Assembly: GCF_002994745.2 (NCBI RefSeq)
Contig: NC_037094.1
Location: 1,884,001 to 1,948,000 of the forward strand
Origin: Rosa chinensis
Taxonomy: Eukaryota > Streptophyta > Magnoliopsida > Rosales > Rosaceae
Reading direction: 5' to 3'
DNA: 64,000 nucleotides
This document shows, one piece after another, positions 35,501 to 45,700 of this stretch (the stretch's first letter is position 1; each line of letters opens with the position of its first letter). The translations under genes were made by a program, and so were the position numbers. Below the pieces are notes generated by a model. That model was not told the DNA's origin, made no database searches, and saw only the letters and a program-made list of their open reading frames with translations.

Positions 35501-37230
35501 CATTAATCTTTTAGTTATTAAATTGTTATTTTTCTTACCTGTAAGACTTTGCTTTATTTTGCACAGAAGAAGCCGTTCTAGAAGCTTGGCCACTGTTGAA
35601 GTCGCTTTTAGAAGATTATGGCATTTCATGTACAATGTATCTGGTATGTCCCCAATGCATGAAAACTATAATGTTTAGTTGTTTCAATATGAAATTGTTG
35701 ATTATTATGAAGTCTGACCTAGATTGATCAGCGATTTATATTATATGAGTTGATGGACAAATGATTGTGGTGTTTGAAATTGTGTTCAGGCTGAGCGTTT
35801 CATGACATTATCAACAACCAGCGGGACTGAAGATCCAGATATTATTTACAAGGCTAGGGATGTTCTTGAACTTTTGTCATTAACTCGTGTTCCACCATCA
35901 ATGGTACAAATGACAAACTCAGTGTTATTATTTACTCCTCTGATAATAACTAATGAGCTATTCTCTCTGAGTTCAAATGGTTTGATGTTGAATCCAAGCT
36001 ATAGTTAGGTTTCTGAGTTTGAGGCAAGGGCACGTAAAAATAATATTGACCAATGGTAAATAATCAAATTTTATGGCAATCCTCTGTGTATCTCATTATT
36101 TAAACTGCCTTTTCTTTTGAAATCTCCATGTGTCTTTTCACTTGATGGAATTTGAGCTTTTCTGATACAATTAATTTCTGATTTCAGTGCGCAACTTTTT
36201 TGATTGCAGGTAATGAAAGTACTGAATGAGAATCTGCAATATGACATCATCAAGACAGCGTATCGTAATGGTGGTTTTTGCTCACAATATAAGATTGACA
36301 GGGTGGGTGGAGAAGTCTTATCATAGTTTGTTGTGTTTTATTTGGCTGTCAAATTTTTTTTTTTTTTACCTTAATACAAATGTGAATGATTGAAGAATGG
36401 TAGACTTGCCAAATTGGCGCACCAAATCGTAACCACATGATGTGGCGAAACACAGTGCCACATCATTTGGTGAGCAAATTCTGACTTAAGCATATGCAGC
36501 GATAACTGAAAGGCATTTCTGCATTAGATGCTATTAGGATTTAGTGAAACAGGATTTTGTTATGAGAAGATTTGAATGTGCTCCTTAATCTGGGAATCAG
36601 CTACTCCATTAAGAGTTGGACCCAAGAAATTTTCAGGCTGTTCTAATCTCTGGTGTCATGTGCAGAAGCTAATTAAGAAGCGGCGTGGACTACTTCGGCC
36701 CTACTTAAAGGTGCATAAAGTGATCTACATTTCATTGTACTTGTATTCATGAGAGTGAAATAAATAAACATGAACTGATGAACATATCAAGGCATGCATG
36801 GGATATCTATCTTCACATTCTACTTGCGTGCTTTATACCTTCTGCTAACAAGATAAATGGGATGCAGGAACTTGGGGTGCTGACGGGTTGTGAGATATAT
36901 GTTGATGTGAGATTACCTCTCCTTTGAAGTGTGGATATTTATGTTTTTAATTTTTTTTTCCTTGGGGTCTGCAGCCCTTTGATGGATTGGGAACGTGTAG
37001 TGATTTTTAATTTACATGTAAATGAATAGGGATGCGCTGTTACTGCTATGGGTTTTAAGCGTCAAGGATTAAAGTTGGTCAGGATTGGCGTGAAAGAGTG
37101 CCTTGTTAACAATGTGAGACCGAAAACTATGCTTCGGAAGATGAAGTTGACCCTTGAAAGGATGAAAATGAAAGAGGAAATTACTGCCGGAGAATTTCCT
37201 CCTGTGGAATCTGCTGGGAACATGCATTAA
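32599..37230 (+). CDS. Tandemly duplicated KRR1-like (KH-type, small-subunit processome) protein, 14 exons
   Basis: KRR1 is a nucleolar factor for 40S assembly. Exons: 32599-32836, 32971-33047, 33130-33243, 33654-33749, 34030-34074, 34158-34196, 34329-34497, 34754-35023, 35567-35643, 35790-35903, 36210-36302, 36666-36710, 36868-36906, 37030-37230; all GT-AG, phases close to 538 residues. Two units are plain. Unit 1: EEWPMVESALGEYGMSCKLDW, then YKARDLLHLL, LHCDII and FINGFSVTAI. Unit 2: EAWPLLKSLLEDYGISCTMYL, then YKARDVLELL, LQYDIIKTA and YVDGCAVTAMG. Each unit is preceded by LNKDGM. Canonical KRR1 has a GPNG loop before its last KH strand; here the place reads KKRRGLLRPYLKEL, so classic RNA-binding residues are altered. 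The start could be 32599 or an in-frame ATG at 32758; an ATG in another frame lies at 32619. It may be a divergent plant-specific paralogue and not the essential KRR1. Confidence 0.82.
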
Positions 37231-37367
37231 GTGGAAGATGTGGACTTGGTTTTGAAACTTGCAGAGTATTAACTTGTGTAATCGAGATGTCCTAGAAGGA
37301 GGAACGAACTTTAAGCCATGGTAGATTGGTAGTGGTTAGGAAATGGCCTTGTTGGTGATGGTGTATT

Positions 37368-37792
37368 CAATGACCAAATATCGAGTATCGAGGAAATATC
37401 AATGGTTCGAAAAATGAAAATTTCGATGGAAATATCGTGAAAGTTTCAATATCGATAAATTTTTGAACAAAATTATGGAAATTAGGATAAAATCATTGAA
37501 AGTTTAAGTGAAACTTTGTGAACTACTTATTTGATCAATTATCAATTATAATATTATTCTCAATTATAATATTAATAGAAGAAGAAGAAGAGAAAAAAAA
37601 CGGCGAACAAGCTTGGTTATGTAGAGTAAATGTTTGAAGTTGCCTGTATACTATTTATTACTTTTAGAATATATCGCGAAATTCCTAAAATATCGCACGG
37701 AAAATTGTTGGAAGTCATCCAAAATATCAGAACCTCAAAAAAACGAAAACTTCGCCGATATTTCGGCCAAATTATCGATTTTTTAGTCATTG
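37368..37792. mobile_element. hAT-type MITE, 425 bp
   Basis: Termini CAATGACCAAATATCGAG (left) and CAATGACTAAAAAATCGA (right, reverse complement), flanked by GGTGTATT (37360-37367) and GGTATATT (37793-37800), an 8-bp duplication with one mismatch. ATATCG motifs are frequent in both subterminal regions, as in the hAT element at 2007-5280. It lies about 140 bp after the stop of the KRR1-like gene and may be in its 3' UTR. The open frame at 37630-37959 is accidental. Confidence 0.72.
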
Positions 37793-37800
37793 GGTATATT

Positions 37801-38834
37801 AATGTAGAGATTTGTTATGATATGCAGTATTTGAGTTTTCTAGACTTATTCGCCTATTTTTATCTGTACAAGTTAATAACGATAAAAATACCAAGTGACA
37901 AATGCCAAAAAAAAAAAAAGAGAGAGAGAGATATGGCAAGGTGTGTTGATGGATTTTAGATCAACAATTCCAAATCCAAACCGTTGATGATTTAAGGTGG
38001 AGCCTAGGTTTTTGGCAAGTTGGCTGGATATAGTTTAAATGTTTTTAATTGAGAAAATAGAAGAGAATTGTTATGTATGGTAAAATAGTATAAAGTAGAC
38101 CAAAAAAGGCCTATGTGATGAAAAGGGTTTAGGGTTTTAGAGGGTTTCGTGGTTTTTGTCTGTATCATTTAAAAGCCCCATAATAGGTGTCGTACTTTGA
38201 TTGGGTAAACCCTCTTCCTCTCCACGATCGTTTCTGGGTTTACCTGTTAACATCTGCTTAAGAAGTCTAAACGCAAAATTAACAATGTAGGGGGAATTCA
38301 AAATGTTGTCTGGAGTTTAGGGTTTACAAATGTGACCTGCCTCTCAAAGCAATCGGCAGTCAGAAAAGATGAACAGAAAGGGGGGTGCCGCTACTCCCAG
38401 AGCTCCCTCTCTCAAGCGACCACACCAACCTCCGGCTCCCACAAACCAGCCACCATCACCCCTGGCCAACCCACCGCCACCACCCCCGACTCCAGCAAAC
38501 TAGCCACTACCAACCCCGGCCAACCAGCCACCACCTCTTTTTGCCAACTAGCTGCCACCCCCTGAAAACCCTGCCGAAAATTCCGATGCTTCGTGGAAGC
38601 TTAACCTAATGGCAGAGACAGCCACATTGGTGGCTCAGAATGCACAAATCTTGGCCGAGTTTGTAAGCACAAGAGCCTTGTACATATTGAGTGTTGGCAT
38701 TCCCATAAAAAAGCAAGTGATGTATTTTATCTAATCTCATCTTTAGAAGTTGGAAAAAGGACATCAATACTGATCTCGGAGAAGTTTCAGGTAAATGCAT
38801 CTCATTATTCTGTATATGCACTGGGATTGCAACT
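37801..38834. other. Spacer with a proline/threonine-rich coding-like patch
   Basis: Between about 38380 and 38560 the sequence is rich in CCACCACC-type repeats giving Pro/Thr/Ala-rich frames in two phases. NLMAETATLVAQNAQILAEF reads at about 38606-38662. It may be a decayed retroelement gag, but no diagnostic motif is present. Confidence 0.3.
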
Positions 38835-39987
38835 TGTTGCAATCCCCGAGTCAGTTCTACATTTTAGGGAGTTCGATTTTAGAGAGTATCTTTCGGCTTT
38901 TAAATATTATTTTACAAGAATATTTTCCAACTGTTAAAATCGTACGACCATTGAAATCTTAATTAATTTACGATTTGTTTATTTTAATTGGAAATATTTT
39001 ATTAAAAGACCATTCCTATTAGGAGTCCAACTAGAGTAAAGTCTTGATTGTTGAGGATTTTTTTTTCCTCCATATTCAGAAAAGTAGCCTTCATTTGTGG
39101 ACGACTTTGACGCAAGAATTATTGTGCACCTTGCTTGCTTAGAAAGAGTCCCATAGGAGTCACGAAACACTTGTTCAGTGTCTAAGTGTCTCATTGTTCA
39201 TTCACTCATATGCATTGGTTCTCTCGAGATCAGTACAGAAGTTGTGGATGCAAGAAGAGAGATAATTGAAGATCGTTCAAAGTGAAGAAGGCAATCAAGG
39301 TTCAAGCGAACACCTCACCAGTTAGTCTAGTGATTATAGCTGAGAGTAGTGCTATGTGTATTTGTAAAGAAACTTATTCTTCACCATTAGTGGATCGATT
39401 TTCTTTTGAGTTATCAAGAGTAAGAGCCGGTGTTTTTAATCTCAAATTGAGTTTTTCACTGCATAACCAAAGTTTTGTTGTTCTGTCTGATTTTCAGTTT
39501 TTTGCCCAATAGGGATTGCAACCTATCTATCAATCCCCAATACCCATAAATACGTTCATCCTAGTATTTTCAATTGGCATCATAGCCGGTTCTAATTTTT
39601 TTTAGTAGATCCGAGGACATGATGGAACGTGAACGTGACTGAGCTGCTGGTTCGATAAATTATCCCCCATGTTTTGATAGTGAAGACTACAAGCAATGGA
39701 AGATCATGATGAGGCCGTTTCTCTATTCTCAAGATGAGAATATGTGGAACATCGTTGAAACTAGATGGGAACACCTAACCAAGCCTGAAGACACAAAGAA
39801 GGAAATGGGGACATCTACAAGAGTTCTTAAGCCTAGGCAGGAGTGGACACAAGAAGTGGTTCGGAACAGAAGTTGTGATTTCAAGGCACGGAATTCCTTA
39901 TTCACAGCTTTATCCAAGAATACGCTGAGATCTTACATAGGGACACAGGTTGAAGACTATGAAGTATGCCAGCACAAATTAGGTTGA
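38835..39987 (+). mobile_element. Truncated Ty1/copia element: LTR, degenerate primer site, gag fragment
   Basis: A candidate LTR runs from TGTTGCAATCCCCG (38835) to TTTTCA (39572). It is followed after two bases by TGGCATCATAGCCGG, a decayed version of the methionine tRNA primer site TGGTATCAGAGC. Then comes a copia-type gag start: PPCFDSEDYKQWKIMMRPF and the following residues to about 39987, after which no further gag, protease or reverse transcriptase is seen. The second LTR is missing from the window's copy. The left LTR boundary is uncertain. Confidence 0.55.
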
Positions 39988-40539
39988 CAAGCCATGTATA
40001 AATTAGGTTTTCAACATTAATTTGCTTTGGTCGATATTTTCAATTATTAGGAACTTCTTTTCTTGTGAGAAACACCATTTCCATTATCAAGAACGTACTG
40101 GTTCTTTGGGTAGGTTTTTAAGTTTGGGCAATTGAGATTTATGGGCCTCTTTGCTTCTAACATTCTGCAGTTTAGCTTCTATTATTTTACTATTTATGCT
40201 TTGTGCCTTTCATTGTATTGATATTTGCAATCAGGTCCTATGTAGGGTAGAGTGCATGAATTTGTTAGAAGGTATTTGGGGGAAAATTTTTGAAGGGTTG
40301 GACATTTGTACATCCTTTTTGATTGAACTGAACTAATTCATCAATTTCAACATGAAATTAAAGTAGTGAGAATCCATCAACTAGTTCAATTCTCTTATGA
40401 AACGTTTTAAATAATACTCGAATTCTCGATGGAAGTTTGGAACATATATATTATAAGTTATTCTTACAAAGTAATAAAATTTTAACTGATACCCAACGTT
40501 CTCATTTTGTGGTTTTGAGATAATGGTGACGTGTTTTTG
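39988..40539. other. Spacer, no gene seen
   Basis: AT-rich, with no recognisable coding region or element. Confidence 0.4.
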
Positions 40540-40542
40540 TTA

Positions 40543-40815
40543 GAGCAAGTTCACATGTTGGGATTGGGTCACTAAATCAAACACTGTTCACTGTTTTTTT
40601 TATGTTTGTCTCCACCTGTTGGTTTTAGGTAACTTGGTCAGTTTGAAAACTGACCTGGGTCACTGTGGGCAAGTTTGTAGGTTAGGAAACTGACCTAGAG
40701 AGTGACCAGGTCAGTTTGAAAACTGACCTATTAACCCAGACCCAACATGTAGAAACAAACATAAAAAAAACAGTGAACAATGTTTGACACTTTGACCGAA
40801 CGGATGAACGTACTT
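40543..40815. mobile_element. Harbinger-type MITE, 273 bp
   Basis: Left end GAGCAAGTTCACATG and right end (reverse complement) AAGTACGTTCATCCG are partly complementary. The flanking trinucleotide is TTA on both sides (40540-40542, 40816-40818). GGTCAGTTTGAAAACTGACC, itself a palindrome, occurs twice inside (about 40636 and 40708). Its end resembles that of the Harbinger MITE at 31786. Confidence 0.58.
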
Positions 40816-40825
40816 TTAGAAAATA

Positions 40826-42032
40826 GGGGCCGTGACCACTTACCCAATTTTAACCTAAAAATTGTCCACTTGCTCCACTAAGAGTTTTTTGACCCCATTT
40901 ACCCAATCTAACTTCTACTGACATAATTACCCTCATTTTAATCTCTCTCTCTCTCTCTCTCCCCCTTCCCCCCCCCCCCCCCCCCGGCCGGACTGCCAGA
41001 TGTTGAGCCACGACGCCTTCAGCACCATCTTCTCCGAGATCGGTGCCGGCAAGCATGTCCCAGGCGTAATCTTCGCCGAACTCGAGCCCACCATCTTCTT
41101 CTCCGAGATCGGTGCCGGCAAGCATATCCCAGGCGTAATCTTCGCCGACCTCGAGCCCACACTCAAAGCCCACCATCTTATTCTCCGAGATCGATGCCGG
41201 CAAGCATGTCCTAGGCGTAATCTTCGCCGACCTCAAGCCCACCGTCAAAGCCCATCGTCCCAGTCGCTGCTGCTCGTGCTTGAAGCACCCGGAGGCGATG
41301 GTCCCGATGTGGGAATTCGGGTCGGGTTTGTTTGATGGTCTACTGGGGGGCAGTAGACACATTATTGGCCCCCAGTAGACTTTGATACGAGGGACATGGA
41401 TCACTATAGTGTGGTGTTTTGATTAGTTACATGTTGTTTTCTGTGTATTAAAGTCAAATTATCTGTGAATCCTACAAAAATGTGCATTTTTGGTGGTCTA
41501 TTGGGAGGCAGTAGAAACATTAGACTTTGTATTGGGGGCAATAATATGATTACTGGGGGCAGTAATATGATTATAAATTGATCAATTGTTCCTGTAGTGT
41601 ATTCATTTTGGTTTTGGGAGTTCATACAATTCACTGGGCGTCAATAATATGATTTTTCGGAGGCAATAATATGATTACTGGGGGCAGTAATATGATTACT
41701 GGGGGGCAATAATAGCCGGATTCTGGAATCCGGTCACCGGTCGTCGGAATCCGGTCACCGTTCGCCGGAGTCCAGTCACCGTTCGCCGGAGTCCGGTCAC
41801 CGGAGACTGCGCTGGCCACTAGTCACCGTAGTACAGCAAGGTGGAAGGTGAGTTCTCCCTCTAAGTGAGAAAGAAGGAGAGGGCAAAAAAGTCTAAAAAA
41901 AAAAGAAAAAAGAATTAATTGGGTAAAGGGGAAATAATCCCTTAGAGTGTTTTGGGTAAATGGGGTTAAAAAACAGTTGGTGGAGCAAGTGGGCAATTTT
42001 TAGCCTAAAATCGGGTAAATGATCATTTTCCC
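40826..42032. mobile_element. Non-autonomous MULE with GC-rich interior, 1.2 kb
   Basis: Long inverted ends of about 80 bp: the shared core is CTAAAAATTGYCCACTTGCTCCAC followed by CCCCATTTACCC (left 40854-40905, right 41950-42010). A 9-bp duplication TAGAAAATA flanks it (40817-40825, 42033-42041). The interior holds a CT-microsatellite with a C-run (40941-40985), three tandem copies of a 66-82 bp GC-rich unit (41023, 41089, 41171; each with CACCATCTT and GTGCCGGCAAGC-like core), a repeated ATTACTGGGGGCAGTAATATG motif (41550-41700) and a 21-bp CCGGAGTC tandem (41730-41810). No transposase is present. Confidence 0.78.
41023..41240. repeat. Tandem repeat inside the MULE, three copies
   Basis: Copies start at 41023, 41089 and 41171. 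Each contains TCCGAGATCGRTGCCGGCAA and CAGGCGTAATCTTCGCCGA-like blocks. The GC content differs sharply from the flanks. Confidence 0.85.
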
Positions 42033-42041
42033 TAGAAAATA

Positions 42042-42727
42042 AGTGATGAGTCACCATTTTTCCTCTTTTATTCCAATTTAATTAGTCTAATTTGCATAAA
42101 TTTATAGACAAAAGTAAATAAAAAAACAAAAACCAGGTTTCTATGTCGGTTTCCATGAGTGTGTCACTATGGACTTTCAGTGTGAAGTCTAGTGTGGGTA
42201 ACTTTCAAACTTTTCTACCATGTTGGGGAATAAGTTTAGATTGATACTCCATAATTCATTGTAATCATTTCATCATTAATGAAGTTCTTTTCAGATAAAA
42301 AAAAAGGTTTTTATGACGGTTTTGTTTCCGATCGATCACAGTTATTCAATAGTAGCTCCCCCGACAAACGTCAACACGTACATTGGTATACACCATGAAT
42401 TCGTTAAGATTAAATACGTAAAGTGGACTTTGTTAATGATAAAACTGATGATCAAAAGAACAAGATAGACAAAATTATTTTACTTTTGTCCATCTTATTT
42501 AAAAAAAAAAACAAAAGGCACCCATTCAAAGAATTAATTAAATAAAAAATCGAATCAAAATCAAACAAAAGAGAAAAAAACATAAACAAGAACAAAAAGA
42601 AAGACCAATGCGTTGCGTGCTTTTTGAGTCTCTATCAGCCGGCATTGAATTTTGTCTCATACTCCTCTTCTTCCTTAATCAACCACCATGATCCTCAGCT
42701 TCGCTCACTCGACCTCAAGCCTCTCCA
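42042..42727. promoter_or_regulatory. Upstream region of the NAGLU gene
   Basis: AT-rich spacer with A-runs at 42300 and 42500. The 5' UTR and promoter of the downstream gene must lie in its last part; no TATA box is assigned. Confidence 0.3.
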
Positions 42728-45700
42728 ATGGCTCCCACCACATTTCCCGCCATTTCTACCATTACCATCTTCACGCTCTTCTTCTTCTTCACCTTGTGCG
42801 TCCTCTCCTCATCATCATCCACCATCGGAGTCGGCTACATATCGAGCGTTCTGGAACTTCAGGACCGCGAGAGGGCCTCTCCCTATGTCCAAGTCGCCGC
42901 CGCTCGCGGAGTACTCCGCCGCCTTCTTCCTTCCCAATCCTCCAGCTTCGACTTCCAAATCGTCTCTAAGGTCTTTCAATTTGTATTTTATATCTAACTT
43001 TTATTTTCCTTTATTTTCTTGTAAGTTAAACTTTTAGTACTTTTTGTTTTTGAGCTACAATATTTATGTTAATGAATGTTAATCACAGAGGTACATGATG
43101 ATTTTGTAAGTTTGTATAATGTGCAAATAGCTGCATATGTATATTTTTTGATATGCTTCTAATTCCCTATTGAGAATTGCACACACTCAAGACTCAAGAG
43201 TGTTTTTTAATTTTAATTTTTTTAATTTGCAGGAGCAATGTGGTGGTGCTTCTTGCTTTATGGTTAAGAACCATCCTTCTTTTCGTAGACGAGGGGATCC
43301 ACAGATTCTGTATGTAGTCATCTTATTTCTATAACTCCCTTGTGAAACTACAATATACTACACTGTGTGATTGTGTGAACACATGAAGTTTCAAATCAAT
43401 GAAAATTTTACACTTGATCAAACCATTGGACTGTTATATTGTACCTAAAGTTTCATTCATGTGACTTTCAAATCAATGCTTGAACTAGGATTTCCGGAGT
43501 CACTGGAGTGGAGATTTTGGCTGGTCTGCATTGGTATTTGAAGAATTGGTGTGGCTCACATATATCTTGGGATAAAACTGGTGGTGCGCAACTATTTTCA
43601 GTCCCAAAAGCAGGGTTTCTATCTCGTGTAGGAGATGGTGGCATTTTAGTCCAGAGACCTGTTCCTTGGAACTATTACCAAAATGCTGTCACATCTAGCT
43701 GTAAGCTGCTACTTTAAAATTGTGTTTAATTACTTCTCCACAGTGTTCGTTACATAGAAGCTATTGTAAAACCTTCTTAAAGTTGTGGCAAATCTCATAG
43801 ATGTTCTTTTGTGAATTGCGAATGATCTCTCTTTTTCTGCTTCTGAAGATTCTTTGGCTTGGTGGGACTGGAATAGATGGGAAAAGGAGATTGATATGAT
43901 GGCCCTCCAGGGTATCAATTTGCCACTAGCATTTACAGGTCAAGAGGCTATATGGCAGAAAGTTTTCGAGGTGATTTTCCTTGCTGCTTTAATTTTCCTT
44001 GTTAGCACTCGAGCATTAGTGAACCAACCAATAGTTGTTCCTTTAACTAATGTGTTATTTCTCCTCTACCAGAAATTTAATATGAGCAAATCAGATTTGG
44101 ATGATTTCTTTGGAGGCCCTGCATTCCTTGCATGGTCTCGAATGGGAAATTTGCATGGGTGAGTTTGCTTATCTTGTTTAAAAGATAGTTGGGTACTTGG
44201 GTTGCAATAATTTCTGACTGATAAGAATTGTAGTGTATATGCTTCCTTGATAAAATGAGATACTTTTCTGCAGATGGGGTGGACCTCTCCCGCAAAGTTG
44301 GCTTGATCAACAGCTGATTCTGCAGAAAAAAATTCTCAACAGAATGTATGAACTTGGAATGACTCCAGGTACTAAACTACTAATATTTCAATTGGATTAA
44401 AAGGGAAGAAAATGAATCACATGTTTTTATTTGATTTTATATGGCCTTACAGAGTTACAGATTTGTAACAGCATCACTTTGCTGCATAGAGTTATATGAT
44501 TTTGTAACTGCTGAAAGTGCTATTTTGAAAAGGGAAAAAAGGATATCAAATTAAATTTCTAACTAGGTGTCAGTTTAACAACCTTGATGTTTATATTTCT
44601 TTTCCTCAGTCCTTCCTGCATTTTCTGGGAATGTTCCTGCAGCACTCAAAACTATATATCCATCAGCAAAGATTACACAGTTAGGAAACTGGTAAGTGCT
44701 GCTACATGCTAATCATTTTCCACCAAACTGCATGAGAAATCTCATGCCTTTTTATTGTTTATATCCATGTTCCCACACTTATCTCAGTTGAATTCCTTAA
44801 TACCAACTGAATATATAGGTTTCTGTATATCTTGAATATTTTCGATCTTGCTTCAGGTTTTCTGTTAAGAGTGACCCTAGATGGACCTGCACTTACCTTC
44901 TTGATGCAACTGATCCCTTATTTGTTGAAATTGGGAAAACATTCATTGAGGAACAACTAAAAGGTTGGTCGCATGAATCATTTGCCCTCCTCCTAAATGT
45001 TTTTTCATGCAAGACTTGTGAGAAAAATTCAGTTCTAATTCTTCTAATTGCTGTATTACCTGTTTGATCAGAATATGGAAGGACCAGTCACATTTACAAC
45101 TGGTATACAGCTTCCTCCATTTTTCTTCTATTATAGTTTGTTCTTCTATTCTTTTTTTCCCCTTGAAATATGCTTTGTAACGTTTGTTAAACTGGTTACT
45201 GAACCTGTTCCAGTGATACTTTTGATGAGAATACTCCACCTGTTGATGATCCGGAGTACATCTCTGCATTAGGTAAAACAATATTTAAGGGACTGAAAAG
45301 TGGAGATAAGGACGGTGTATGGCTAATGCAGGTAAAAGGAATGACTTGAATTGAGTATCTCTTTTATGAGAATGTATAGCTAGTTACATTGACAGCCCAT
45401 TTTCAAACAGAAACCATGCTTTCTTATCTAAGTTTCTCTAGAAATTAGCACATGATACTTTGAGTCATTTTCTTTAAGTCAAATACTTCAGTTATTTACC
45501 CACTGTGATTCATATTTCTTATTTTTCCGCTGTCTGATGACTTCCTCATGTGTTATTTACTTGTAGTGTTGCTGGAAAAGTCACTAGACTTTACTATGTT
45601 TCGGTATACTAATGAGTATACTTCTGCAGGGATGGTTATTTTCATATGATCCATTCTGGAGGCCTGCACAGATGAAGGTTATATTTACAATTTTCATCTT

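Noticed and set aside
41404..41819. Minus-strand frames with repeated PPVIILLPP
   Set aside because: They arise from the ATTACTGGGGGCAGTAATATG repeats inside the MULE.
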